Part shown: piece after piece, positions 1 through 9,608 of the stretch
How positions within the stretch are numbered: position 1 is the first letter of the stretch
How the letters are laid out: every line of letters begins with the position of its first letter
IMG/VR virus record: IMGVR_UViG_3300002231_000810
Span: 2,205-28,975 of that record
DNA length: 26,771 bases
From: a virus
Strand: one strand, 5' to 3'
Program-made: the position numbers and the translations under genes
Notes under the pieces: model-generated
What the model saw: the letters and a program-made list of their open reading frames with translations, nothing else
The model's database searches: none
What the model was told of the DNA's origin: nothing

Positions 1-1686
1 GATTATTCTATTTATCGACTTGATCCATACGATGCAGGAGAAGATTTTAACAACTACACATCCAACGAACCAGCAACATTTGCAGATAAAATAGTTTCTT
101 TCCTAAACGCATCAGAACTAACTGCTCGTATCCCTGTTAACTCACAGGAAAGGGAGCAACGAGAAGCTAATGACCAGAAAGAAAGATTCTTTATTGGCAC
201 ACTACGAAGCGCAGACGAAAGATTAAAGATGGCTATACAACCAGATGTTAAATCACAACTTGCTTGGTACATTACCCTTCGTGGGTGGTACGCAGGCAGA
301 GCTTTGCTAACTAAAAACAAAGAAGGAAAAACATTTGTAGATATAACACCATTTGATCCTATGCACACATATTGGTCGTCTGGTTATGACGGATTAATGT
401 GGGCGTGTTATAAAACTAAACGATCTAAAGAAATGATAGAATCACAATACAATGTCAGATTAAATATCTCTAATGACTATGACGATTGGATAGAAGTATA
501 TGATTACTACGACAGAGAATATAACATGGTTGTACTCTCTAATGGTAAAGTAGTTAAGAAAGCTACACCACACGGCTCTCCTAATGTACCTGTATTCTTA
601 GGAGCAGTAGGAGCAAACCCAGAAATACAAGCACTCAATCAAGCAGTAGCGATTGATGATACCATAAAAGATTATGGAGAATCTGTATTCAGACACAACA
701 GAGATATATACGATAAGAATAATCTTATGATGTCTATAATGCTCGAACTTACAGCTCGTGCAAGACGACAGGGATTAAAGATTAAATCAAGAGATGGTAC
801 TAAAACTTTAGACGAAGACCCTTACAAAGAAGGTACTGAGATATCTTTGGCACAGGGAGAAGATGTAGAACCATTAGGACTGATGGAAATGTCTAGGGAA
901 ACAGGAGCTTTCTTAGGATTGTTATCTGGAGAACTACAAAGAGGAGCGTTGCCACACAGCATATACGGAGAATTACAATTCCAACTATCTGGCTTTGCTA
1001 TCAATACCTTACGACAAGGTATTAACTCTATACTAGAACCAAGAATAAAAGCACTTGAAGCTGCATACACAAGAATATGTATGCTACTTAACGATCAATA
1101 CTTAACAGATGCTTTTGATGCTATGGAATTATCTGGAGAAGATATGAATAGAAATTACTTCTCAGAAGAAATAACTCCAGATGCTATACGAAATGCAGGA
1201 GATATTGTTATTAAGTTTGTGGGTCAACTACCAGAAGATGATATGTCTAAGATGAGCATGGCACAAATGGCTAGAGAAGGTCAGAGTCCATTGCTACCAG
1301 ACTTGTTTATCAGAGATAAAATACTTGGATTACAAGATGGAGATTTAGTTGACGATGCAATAAAAGAGCAACAGGCAGAAAGAACTTTGCCAGAAGCTAC
1401 ACTTTATACATTGTTATCTGCATCAGAGAATAGAGGAAGAGATGATCTTGCTCAGTTCTACTATGGAGAATTATTACATATATTAAGACAAAAGGAAATG
1501 GAAAGGCAACAGGCACAACAGGCTATGCAACAACCTCAAGTTCCAGAAGGAGCTACACCACCTACAGCAGATCCTAGAGTTATGCCTAATGCTATGATGG
1601 GAGTACCACCTCCCACACCAACGCCACCACAGGGAACAGTAGCGCCAGAAACTCCAAGACCTAATGCACAAGAGGGAGAGATATAA
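1..1686 (+). CDS. Portal protein, 5'-truncated by the window edge
   Basis: The frame is open from base 1, with no stop, to the TAA at 1684-1686. The visible 561 residues are therefore the C-terminal part of a longer protein, and the ATG at 229 is internal. A portal forms the dodecameric ring at one capsid vertex through which DNA is packaged and ejected. The call rests on a long mixed alpha/beta body, a helical stem-like stretch around visible residues 210-370 (with QLSGFAINTLRQGINSILEP), and a Pro/Gln/Met-rich tail over the last 60 residues like the disordered portal barrel or tail ends of podoviruses. Position also supports it: internal proteins, scaffold and capsid follow. The terminase must lie upstream, outside the window. 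Family assignment (P22-like or T7-like) cannot be settled by eye. Confidence 0.78.
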   Translation, partial: DYSIYRLDPYDAGEDFNNYTSNEPATFADKIVSFLNASELTARIPVNSQEREQREANDQKERFFIGTLRSADERLKMAIQPDVKSQLAWYITLRGWYAGRALLTKNKEGKTFVDITPFDPMHTYWSSGYDGLMWACYKTKRSKEMIESQYNVRLNISNDYDDWIEVYDYYDREYNMVVLSNGKVVKKATPHGSPNVPVFLGAVGANPEIQALNQAVAIDDTIKDYGESVFRHNRDIYDKNNLMMSIMLELTARARRQGLKIKSRDGTKTLDEDPYKEGTEISLAQGEDVEPLGLMEMSRETGAFLGLLSGELQRGALPHSIYGELQFQLSGFAINTLRQGINSILEPRIKALEAAYTRICMLLNDQYLTDAFDAMELSGEDMNRNYFSEEITPDAIRNAGDIVIKFVGQLPEDDMSKMSMAQMAREGQSPLLPDLFIRDKILGLQDGDLVDDAIKEQQAERTLPEATLYTLLSASENRGRDDLAQFYYGELLHILRQKEMERQQAQQAMQQPQVPEGATPPTADPRVMPNAMMGVPPPTPTPPQGTVAPETPRPNAQEGEI

Positions 1687-1687
1687 A

Positions 1688-4600
1688 ATGACACCTGTAG
1701 AAATAAGAGATGCGCTAGCAAGAGGAATGAACTTTGATGCTGTAATGGCAAGGCACGCATCAGATATACAAAAAGAACAAGGAATAGACATGGGTCTTTC
1801 TATGGCTAGAGCAAGAACTGATGTGCAAAATATACAAAATCAAAGAGATGAAGGGATAGACCCTCCACAAATTGCATCTCCTGCAGCTCCAACAATCGGA
1901 GCGCAAAGCAGGGCATTAGATCCTTTGATGACAGCTTTAACATACAATCCACCAACAGCAGCAGTTGCGCCAATAAAAACAGGAACTCCTATAGGAAGTA
2001 TGGGATTACAAGGCAGCTTGCCACCTGTAGATTTGCAACAACAAGCTCTAATGGATATGCCAACAGGCGATGTGCCTTTAACATCTTTGCAAAAACTAAG
2101 ACAAGATTTGTTAATGGCACAGTTACAACAAGAACCAAGTATTCAAGCTGCATTTCAAACACAAGCAGATATGCCAAGTGAAATCGCAAGATTTGCTAGA
2201 GCAGTACAACCATCTGTTCCTGTAGATCAAGTAGCAAAACTACAAGGAATGCGACCTTCTGCTCTAAGGGATATAAATTTAGAAGCAGTAAAAAATTTAC
2301 CTAACTTGTCTTTGTTCGCTACTGACCCTAACGAAGCTGCAAGGTTTGCAAGAATAGCAGGAGGAGAAGCTCCGTTAGATGCTAATGAAGAGGCAAGGTT
2401 TGTAAGAGCAGCTCAATCAGCAGCACAAACAACAGGACAATCTATTGCAAATGTTACACAACCTGTATCAGATTTTTCAGACTTTGAAGGTATAGCAACA
2501 CCATCGTTGGCCGAGCAGTCAGCGCAACCAACAGCAGGAATTGATCCTAACGAATTAGCTAGATTTGCCAGAGCAGGACAACCAATGGATACAGGATTGT
2601 CAGCAGATCAAGCAGCAAACTTAGCAGCAGATGAAGCAAGTTTGCGACAAGCTACAAGATTAGCAGGACTTGATCCTAGTGAGGTAGGAAGATTTGCAAG
2701 AGCAGGTCAACCACCTTTATCTCAAGTACAAGATGAACTAGACAGATTTGAAAGAGAACGAGCAAGAGTAGAAAGAACAGCAGGGACTTCTTTTGACCCT
2801 GTAGAGTTATTTCCAACAGGCGATCCATATGAAAATATATTTAGCAGAATGGGTGGAGGTCTTAGTAATTTTTACAATCAACTTAGAACAGGTGGAGCAG
2901 ATCAAAAAGAAAGCGCAATTAACGAAGCAAGATTAAATTTTATAAATAACAACCAAGCGCTAGCAACATCTAACGCAGAAGAATTTGCAAAACAATTAGC
3001 AGAATTTGAAAATGCTTTAAACGATTATAATACTCATAAAAGTAATATGTTTGAATTAGAAAGATTCAAAGTTAAAGCACAGCAAACTAATGCTGCAGCA
3101 GATATAGCTAAAGTAACAGAGAAAGAAAAAGAAGTAAAAGAAAGTAAAGCAAAAGCAGATGCTAATACAATTATTAGCGATGCAGGAGGAGTTGTAGACT
3201 TTTCTGAATTTGAAGGACTTGCTCAACCAAGAACAGGTACTTTTTATAAACCAGAAAACGAAACGCAACTTAAAGCAGCAAAAGCTGCTGGCATAATTCC
3301 ACAGGATCAAACACTTAAACAAGCACAAGATAGTGCTGATAATTTAATATCTACTACAACACCACCTGCAATGTCAATGACACCAGCTCCTGCAGGAACA
3401 CAACCACCTGTCGGAACACCACCAATGGGAACAAGTGTTATAGGTGGAGGAGGATTTGCTCCAACTCCTGCAGCAACATTAGCAGGACTAGGAGAGTTAG
3501 GTGGAGTGTTAGGAGATAGAAGTCAGTATGTACAATCTATGTTAACTCCAGAACAACAGTTATCGAGGTATGCTTCGTTCTTACCAACAACTGCATTAAC
3601 TCCAGATATGGAAGAATATATGACAGATATTGCGTTGCCTCAAATGGAAGCTGCGTTTTATGCGCAAGGTGGAGATTTACCAGATAGTCCGTATGCTCCA
3701 ACAGCAGGAAGTCCTTATTCTGCATTTGAAAACTTTATGAGAACAGGTAGCAGATTAGACCCTGCAGCGTTCCAAGAATATTTAGGGGAAGTAAGTGGAG
3801 CTTTGCAAGCTAGCGACCCAACACAAAGACAACAATTTTTATCTAGTATGTATGCTAGTCCAGAAGAACAATTACAATTATTATATCAAGGGATGGGAGC
3901 AGGAACTAGTGCTGCAACAAGAGGCGCATTAGGAAGAATGTTAGGCAGGCAATATAGACAACAACAATTTGATGCGCCTGCATCAGCCTTTCTGCCTTCA
4001 GCATTAGCTAGAGGTGGAATAGGTGGAGCATTTTCACAATATATAACTCCACAAGGAACAGTTGCAGCAGCAGGTCAACCACCTGCAATGTCAACAATAA
4101 TGGCAAATCAAGGAATAATACCTGCTACTTCTGGAGCAATAGATATGGATGCAGCTAATGCTGCAATGACTATGAATACAACAGCAATGCCACCTGTACC
4201 TCCCACGCCACCTGTAGTACCTGCAGCAACACCACCTGTAGTACCTATGGCAGCAACACCAGCAATAGCGCCAACACCTGTAATGCCACAAAGTGTTCAG
4301 TCTACAATGCCAAAAGTTAACAGACCACAAGGAATGTCAGTAGCATTTAGTGGAGAAGGTGGTGGATTTATTGATCCTACTACTTATTATATGACTGAAG
4401 AGCAAAAAAAAGCATATGATGCTAAACAAAGAGAAGGGTTAACACCAAGATACGATATAACAGGCACAAATATTATTGGGTATGATGCACTTGGAAAAGG
4501 ACAAGCAATGAGAACTTGGATTGACGATGAAGGCAATCAACAAAACATGATAGTTAATGATCCTAATTTAAAAAGTGGAATGGATTATAATTTGCAAATG

Positions 4601-4705
4601 GAACAAAGAAAAAAGAAAAAGAAAAAGAAAGATGACGAAACAACAGTAACAATTCCACCAATGACAATGCCTGCATTAGTTTCGCAAGGCGAGTTATTAT
4701 TTTAA
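1688..4705 (+). CDS. Large Pro/Gln/Ala-rich virion-associated protein with RFAR repeats
   Basis: This is a 1005-residue protein of unknown function. I start it at the ATG at 1688, one base after the portal stop and close behind the purine-rich GAGGGAGAG. An in-frame ATG 24 bases upstream lies inside the portal gene and lacks that spacing. Residues about 160-365 carry five or six degenerate copies of D-P-x-E-x-x-R-F-A-R-A-G-Q. A second short motif, DFS(D/E)FEG, occurs twice, at roughly residues 261 and 503. Residues about 405-500 are Glu/Lys/Ala-rich and likely helical. The rest is low-complexity Pro/Thr/Ala/Met, and the end holds a run of seven lysines followed by DD. The place between portal and capsid genes suggests an internal or portal-associated virion protein. 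No enzyme motif is visible. The composition fits a flexible, multivalent binding protein, which is inference. Confidence 0.7.
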   Translation: MTPVEIRDALARGMNFDAVMARHASDIQKEQGIDMGLSMARARTDVQNIQNQRDEGIDPPQIASPAAPTIGAQSRALDPLMTALTYNPPTAAVAPIKTGTPIGSMGLQGSLPPVDLQQQALMDMPTGDVPLTSLQKLRQDLLMAQLQQEPSIQAAFQTQADMPSEIARFARAVQPSVPVDQVAKLQGMRPSALRDINLEAVKNLPNLSLFATDPNEAARFARIAGGEAPLDANEEARFVRAAQSAAQTTGQSIANVTQPVSDFSDFEGIATPSLAEQSAQPTAGIDPNELARFARAGQPMDTGLSADQAANLAADEASLRQATRLAGLDPSEVGRFARAGQPPLSQVQDELDRFERERARVERTAGTSFDPVELFPTGDPYENIFSRMGGGLSNFYNQLRTGGADQKESAINEARLNFINNNQALATSNAEEFAKQLAEFENALNDYNTHKSNMFELERFKVKAQQTNAAADIAKVTEKEKEVKESKAKADANTIISDAGGVVDFSEFEGLAQPRTGTFYKPENETQLKAAKAAGIIPQDQTLKQAQDSADNLISTTTPPAMSMTPAPAGTQPPVGTPPMGTSVIGGGGFAPTPAATLAGLGELGGVLGDRSQYVQSMLTPEQQLSRYASFLPTTALTPDMEEYMTDIALPQMEAAFYAQGGDLPDSPYAPTAGSPYSAFENFMRTGSRLDPAAFQEYLGEVSGALQASDPTQRQQFLSSMYASPEEQLQLLYQGMGAGTSAATRGALGRMLGRQYRQQQFDAPASAFLPSALARGGIGGAFSQYITPQGTVAAAGQPPAMSTIMANQGIIPATSGAIDMDAANAAMTMNTTAMPPVPPTPPVVPAATPPVVPMAATPAIAPTPVMPQSVQSTMPKVNRPQGMSVAFSGEGGGFIDPTTYYMTEEQKKAYDAKQREGLTPRYDITGTNIIGYDALGKGQAMRTWIDDEGNQQNMIVNDPNLKSGMDYNLQMEQRKKKKKKKDDETTVTIPPMTMPALVSQGELLF
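2169..2770 (+). repeat. Degenerate coding repeats, consensus DPxExxRFARAGQ
   Basis: Inside the 1005-residue protein, the motif appears as MPSEIARFARAVQ (from about 2171), DPNEAARFARIAG (about 2324), DANEEARFVRAAQ (about 2378), DPNELARFARAGQ (about 2546) and DPSEVGRFARAGQ (about 2669). A weaker relative, QDELDRFERERAR, follows near 2729. Copies are separated by unequal Pro/Ala/Gln-rich linkers. The repeat is therefore a recurring short linear motif and not a head-to-tail tandem array. Confidence 0.75.
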
Positions 4706-4714
4706 GGGGTAAGT

Positions 4715-5077
4715 ATGGCAAACGGACAAAACGCAAACGATTATTTTAACAATCCATTTAATCAGTACACAGGCGATATGCTTGAGTACAAACCAGAACT
4801 AGCTTACTTTAGTTCTCCAGCAGGTAAAACTTTTGCTAAAGCTCCTGCTCGTAGACAGTATTTTCAAAGATCGTTTGGAGATATATACAATCAATACTTA
4901 GGAGAGCTAGGTAGTCAGATCAGAGGAGGAGGCGCTCCTACTATGAAGTTTGCAGACTTTTTAGAAAACGATCCGTTTACCAAACGATACGGCAGTATGA
5001 CTCCAGAAATGAGAGGTAGCTTTGGATCACAAGGAACAAGAACATCAGCTCCGTCAACAAGATTTATTTATTTTTAA
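4715..5077 (+). CDS. Hypothetical 120-residue virion-region protein
   Basis: I do not recognise this protein. It starts 9 bases after the upstream stop behind AAGGGG, and its stop is 8 bases before the next start, so it belongs to the same transcript. It is rich in aromatic residues (repeated QY, YF and FIYF at the C terminus), Gly and Ser, has many Arg and Lys, and shows no membrane segment or signal peptide. A central segment (RRQYFQRSFGDIYNQYLGEL) looks amphipathic and helical. Its place between two large probable internal virion proteins suggests a small virion or ejection component. Confidence 0.6.
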   Translation: MANGQNANDYFNNPFNQYTGDMLEYKPELAYFSSPAGKTFAKAPARRQYFQRSFGDIYNQYLGELGSQIRGGGAPTMKFADFLENDPFTKRYGSMTPEMRGSFGSQGTRTSAPSTRFIYF

Positions 5078-5085
5078 GGTAGATA

Positions 5086-8000
5086 ATGCCACATACTCCT
5101 AACCATAAATATTATAATATAAGACCACAACCTACGCAGAGCTTTGTGCCTACACCAAGAGCGCAAGTACAAATCCCTACTATGGGAATGTCAGCAGGGT
5201 TAAAGACTCCTATATTTGGTAGTCAAATTCCAACTATGATATCTCAAGGCAAACTGCCAGCTCCTAGCAAACCAACAACACCATCTCGTAATTTAGGAGT
5301 TAATCAAGATGCAAGTCAATCGTTAAAGTTTTTAGGATCAAGAGCATTAGATTTAGGAAAAGCAACTGCAAGAGCAGTAGACCCAACAGGTGGAGCATTT
5401 AGAAACTTTTTGCGAGGCGAAAGAGGAATGGATGTGTTTGATCCACAATCATTAATAGGAGCAGGAATAACAGCAGCAACAGCTCCAGATCAAAGTGCAT
5501 GGCAACGAGTAGGAACTGCATTGCAACCTGTAGGAAATGTGTTTGGTAAATTTACAGAAGCATGGAATCCTGTAATGTACACAGCAGCAGCTCCATTAAT
5601 AGGAGCAGGGTTTAGTCCTGCATTAGAATCTGGACAATCTTTTAATCAGTTGCATAAAAAATACAGAGATGATGGTTATAATTGGTTAGAAGCATCCGAG
5701 AAAGCAAGTCAAGAATTAGATTTGCATGAAGCTAATGTTCCTAAAGGGTGGATAGGAGATTTGCCTAAATGGGCAGAAACACCTTTAAATTTTATAGTGC
5801 CAGAAACAGTAGGAGTTAAAGGAGCTATGGAAGTAGCATTAGACCCTTTTGTTTTACTTCCTGTAGGTAAAGCAGCAGGAGCAGCAGGCAGAAGGGCGTT
5901 GTCTAAAAACCCTGCTGTAAAAGAAGCTGCTGAAAAATCTATACAACGACAAGGCACAGGATTAACAGGAGAGCAACACACAGCAACTCAATTAGAATTG
6001 TTTGAAGATATAAGTAAAACAACACCAGAGTCACAACTGCCTCCTAAACCTAAAGCAGACCCAACGCCAGATGCTAGCAATGTAGGAGATAAAGTTCCTG
6101 CTGGTCAAATGTCTTTGCCTCATGTGCAAACAGTAAAACCCTTAGAGCTTGATTTGGCTTTACCTAGTACGGAAATAGTTGTAAGCAATTTAGGAAAAGG
6201 GCAAAAATTAAGAAATTTAGTAGGAGGAATATTAGGAGATAACAAACTTCCTGTGATAGGAAGATTAGGCTTACCTACTGCAAGTGAAGCAAGGATTATG
6301 CAATACACAAAAGCAGGTATTGATGAAGCTAATTTTATAGCGACAACAGGTAACACTATGGCTAAAAGAAAAAGAATAGAATGGAATAAAGCAGCAGAAG
6401 ATACATTCGGAGAAAACATAGACAGGTCAAGAGGAGTAGAGCAACTAAAGCATTTAGTAGATGTTCCTAATTCTGGTATACCTATAGGTGTAGCTCCTAC
6501 TATAGCAGATGTAGCAGCAAGGCTTCCAAGATTTTGGAACGCACTAGAACCTGCTGAAAAACAATTCTTCAGAGAATTAAGAAATGAAATGCAAAAGTAT
6601 GATAACTATGTAAAACGAAATGGGTGGCTAGATGATGTAGGAGAAAGATCAGATGTTTTAAGAATAAGTAATGCTGATGGATCGTTAGCAGAAAACTCTG
6701 GATTTTATATATCAAGAGGTGGGTCAGTAGAAAAAATAGTAGATGGTAAAAATGCTTTTTCAATAACAGACAATCCTAAAATAAGAATTAGCACAAAACA
6801 AAAAGAAGCAGATTTAAAAATATACGAAGCAAAATTTGATAGTCAAGCAGAAGGAGTCAATTGGGTAGGAACTGCTGGAGATGAAATAGGAGCAAAGTTA
6901 GAATACAGAACATTTGCAGACTCTATACACGATACAATAAAAAATACTAACTTGCATAGAGCAAGTGATTTTAGAAGAAAGTATTTAGAAAACTTAAAAC
7001 CTAATGCTGTAAAGCCTAGATTGTCACACAAGCAATTTTTAGAAGATGCCTTTGCAGCAGGTTCATTAGACAACTTGTTAGCAGAACCTCTTGTTAAAAT
7101 AAGAAACATTCGTAAGTTAATAGATGACTTAGATGATGTGTTAACTGATCCAAAAGGATTGTCTTTTTTAAGAGCAAAAGTATTGAGCGATGACACAGTA
7201 AAAAAATTAGATGAGTTTATTAACAACCCTATAGCAGACCCAGAAGATATATTGCCAATACTAAAACAAGTGTTTAAAGAATCAAAACAATTCCGTGTAA
7301 ACTCAGATGCTGTAACAGGAAACATTCGTAGACACAGACAAAAATTAAAAGACCCTAACAGGATTCAGCAACTAGACGATGCAACAGAAAAAATATTTCA
7401 AATACAAAAAGATATACAAGCTAATATTAGAAACACAGGATTGCAATACAAAAATGCTATAAACAAAATAAAGCAAATGAGAAATAAAAAGTTAAACGGA
7501 ATGGCAGACGATATAGAATATCATGGAATACCACAAGCTAGATGGATAGATGACATGGCAGACGAAATTAAAAACTTAATGGAAAACGATCCTTTGTTAA
7601 TGCCTAAAAATCCAAATGCTATAAAAGATACTATTATGGCACTTAATGGTATGCTTAGAGGTTTTTCTGCAACAATGGATTTTTCTGCTAACGGAATTAC
7701 ATTATTGTTTGGAGCAGCAAGAAATCCTAAAGCATGGTCTACAGCGTTCAAAGCAAATTTATTGTCTTTTAAAAGTCCTAAAGTTTTAGCAAATCATTTA
7801 GAATCATACAATAAAAAAATAATAGACGAACTAGGAATTGACCTAGATACATTAATTGACAACGGATTGCACATAGCAGGAGGAGAATTTGAGTTTAGTG
7901 TTGCACAAATGGGAAGGTCAAGAGTAGCAGGGTTTTCTAAAAAATTAGAATCAGCGCCTTTAATTAAACAAGCTAACAGAGCTTTCTCAAATGCTGGAGA

Positions 8001-9558
8001 TGTTTACAGAACAGAAGGAATATATTATGAGATAAAAAGATTGCTAGCTAGTGGAAGAACTATGGATGATCTTATTAGAACAGGAGATTTAAGGCAAGCT
8101 ACAAGAGGTATTAACAGAGTGTCTGGGTATACAGACAAAGTATTTGCAGGAGATTTTGGAGAACTATTATTATTTGCTCCAAGATTTTTTCAATCAAGAT
8201 TAGAAAATTTATTTAATGGTATATACGGCACAGGAAAAATGTTACTTAAACCTGTAGGAGTAACCACATCATTAGAAGAACAGTTAGCTGCAAAAACACT
8301 TATGAGTTTTATTGGAATGGGAACAAGTTTAACTTTTTCAATTAACTTTGCTTTAGGTAATGAAACAGATTTAAAACCATTTAAAGAAATTACTACAAGT
8401 AAAAAAGTAGGGGATAAAATTGTGTTTTCAAAAAAATGGATACCTAATCCTAACTTTATGAAGATAAGATATCAAAACAGAGATTGGGATTTGTTTGGTT
8501 CTACTATGGGTATGGTACGAATGTTTTCTGGCATAGCTAGTTCTGCATATGAAAAAGACCCTATGGGAGTTGTGAGTGCAGGAAGAGGAGTAGCATCTCC
8601 GTCAGTAGCGAGAGCTTGGGATGTGTTGTCTGGCAAAACATTTATGGGAGAAAACGCAGATTTGTTTAATTTAAAAGATGGAGTATACGATCCAAAAACA
8701 GCTATGTTAAATCTTGGAGAACAGTTTTATCCATTTGCAGTACAAGACATGAGATTAAATATTGAAGAAGCCATAGACAAAAGTCAAAAAGACGGAGCAG
8801 TATCTGGAATAAAAACAGGAGCTATTTCCGTTGTGGCTGATTTAGGAGGATTTCCTAATACTCCTATGTCGTTAGGAGATTTGATGCAAGATGTAGCGTT
8901 AGATAATTTTAATAAAGATTATCACAGCTTAGAATCATATGAAAAGAAAATAGTACAACAACTAATTAAAGAAAAAGAAACTCCTTTTAACGAAGAAGCT
9001 AAACAAAGAATAAGTGATGCAACAGAATACTATGAAAAAATAGAAGCAATTAATGAAGATCGATACAAAAAACTAGAAGAACTAGGAAGAGATGTTGCTG
9101 CTGGTAGAGATTTTGTTAATCAATACTTTGACATAACAGGAAAAGCAGGTAGCGAAAAAGGAGCAATAGAAGTAGAATACCAAACTGATGACATTAATTC
9201 CTCTGATCCTAACAAAAAATTAATGGCAGAGTATTACGCATTGTATGATATGGCTACAACTAAAGCAGGAAATTTTGATAGCAATATGTATAGTATATTA
9301 AAAGAAAACTTTTTAAGAAAAGCTACGCAAGAACAAAGAGCTTATATTGAGCGAAATACTAACCAGCAACCTGTTCCAACTTCTGTTATAAACAAATTAA
9401 TGATATCTTCTAAAGGTGGAATGACTACTGCTAATAAGATATTGCGTAGTCATGCGCAAAGACAAATAGATTTAAAAGCAAAAGGCAAAGATAATTTGAT
9501 TCCATTAATAGACAAAATATTTTTCACATACATTAAGAAGGAAATTAAAAGAGATTGA
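5086..9558 (+). CDS. Giant internal virion / ejection protein, polyvalent-type
   Basis: This 1490-residue protein is the largest gene in the window, preceded by AAGGTAG 5 bases before its ATG. The first 80 residues are Pro/Thr-rich. Residues about 120-180 and 248-272 hold glycine/alanine-rich hydrophobic stretches suited to membrane insertion. The middle (about 660-850) is Lys/Asp/Asn-rich and helical. Residues about 850-1100 contain MLRGFSATMDFSANG, then LLFAPRFFQSRLENL and a hydrophobic segment (LMSFIGMGTSLTFSINFALG). This arrangement resembles conserved regions of the very large polyvalent-protein-associated virion proteins of many phages. No transglycosylase or protease active site is visible. 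The inferred role is a core protein ejected with the DNA that helps it cross the envelope, as T7 gp15 and gp16 do. Assignment to a named family is uncertain. Confidence 0.6.
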   Translation: MPHTPNHKYYNIRPQPTQSFVPTPRAQVQIPTMGMSAGLKTPIFGSQIPTMISQGKLPAPSKPTTPSRNLGVNQDASQSLKFLGSRALDLGKATARAVDPTGGAFRNFLRGERGMDVFDPQSLIGAGITAATAPDQSAWQRVGTALQPVGNVFGKFTEAWNPVMYTAAAPLIGAGFSPALESGQSFNQLHKKYRDDGYNWLEASEKASQELDLHEANVPKGWIGDLPKWAETPLNFIVPETVGVKGAMEVALDPFVLLPVGKAAGAAGRRALSKNPAVKEAAEKSIQRQGTGLTGEQHTATQLELFEDISKTTPESQLPPKPKADPTPDASNVGDKVPAGQMSLPHVQTVKPLELDLALPSTEIVVSNLGKGQKLRNLVGGILGDNKLPVIGRLGLPTASEARIMQYTKAGIDEANFIATTGNTMAKRKRIEWNKAAEDTFGENIDRSRGVEQLKHLVDVPNSGIPIGVAPTIADVAARLPRFWNALEPAEKQFFRELRNEMQKYDNYVKRNGWLDDVGERSDVLRISNADGSLAENSGFYISRGGSVEKIVDGKNAFSITDNPKIRISTKQKEADLKIYEAKFDSQAEGVNWVGTAGDEIGAKLEYRTFADSIHDTIKNTNLHRASDFRRKYLENLKPNAVKPRLSHKQFLEDAFAAGSLDNLLAEPLVKIRNIRKLIDDLDDVLTDPKGLSFLRAKVLSDDTVKKLDEFINNPIADPEDILPILKQVFKESKQFRVNSDAVTGNIRRHRQKLKDPNRIQQLDDATEKIFQIQKDIQANIRNTGLQYKNAINKIKQMRNKKLNGMADDIEYHGIPQARWIDDMADEIKNLMENDPLLMPKNPNAIKDTIMALNGMLRGFSATMDFSANGITLLFGAARNPKAWSTAFKANLLSFKSPKVLANHLESYNKKIIDELGIDLDTLIDNGLHIAGGEFEFSVAQMGRSRVAGFSKKLESAPLIKQANRAFSNAGDVYRTEGIYYEIKRLLASGRTMDDLIRTGDLRQATRGINRVSGYTDKVFAGDFGELLLFAPRFFQSRLENLFNGIYGTGKMLLKPVGVTTSLEEQLAAKTLMSFIGMGTSLTFSINFALGNETDLKPFKEITTSKKVGDKIVFSKKWIPNPNFMKIRYQNRDWDLFGSTMGMVRMFSGIASSAYEKDPMGVVSAGRGVASPSVARAWDVLSGKTFMGENADLFNLKDGVYDPKTAMLNLGEQFYPFAVQDMRLNIEEAIDKSQKDGAVSGIKTGAISVVADLGGFPNTPMSLGDLMQDVALDNFNKDYHSLESYEKKIVQQLIKEKETPFNEEAKQRISDATEYYEKIEAINEDRYKKLEELGRDVAAGRDFVNQYFDITGKAGSEKGAIEVEYQTDDINSSDPNKKLMAEYYALYDMATTKAGNFDSNMYSILKENFLRKATQEQRAYIERNTNQQPVPTSVINKLMISSKGGMTTANKILRSHAQRQIDLKAKGKDNLIPLIDKIFFTYIKKEIKRD

Positions 9559-9561
9559 TAA

Positions 9562-9590
9562 TTGACAAATCATAAACAAAATAGGATACT
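9562..9590 (+). promoter_or_regulatory. Probable sigma70-type promoter before scaffold and capsid
   Basis: TTGACA (9562-9567) is a perfect -35 hexamer. It is followed after exactly 17 bases by GATACT (9585-9590), which matches the -10 consensus at four of six positions. The predicted start near 9597 lies just upstream of the AGGAGG ribosome site of the scaffold gene. This is one of the few true gaps in the late region, which fits a dedicated promoter boosting scaffold and capsid expression. A chance match in AT-rich DNA remains possible. Confidence 0.5.
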
Positions 9591-9608
9591 TTACAATAGG
9601 AGGATTAT

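Noticed and set aside
1664-1687. An earlier ATG for the 1005-residue protein
   Set aside because: It lies within the portal gene, while the ATG at 1688 follows the portal stop and the purine-rich ribosome site.
4091-4330. A Trp/Cys/Tyr-rich minus-strand open frame
   Set aside because: It mirrors the Pro/Thr/Ala low-complexity end of the 1005-residue gene and has no features of a real protein.
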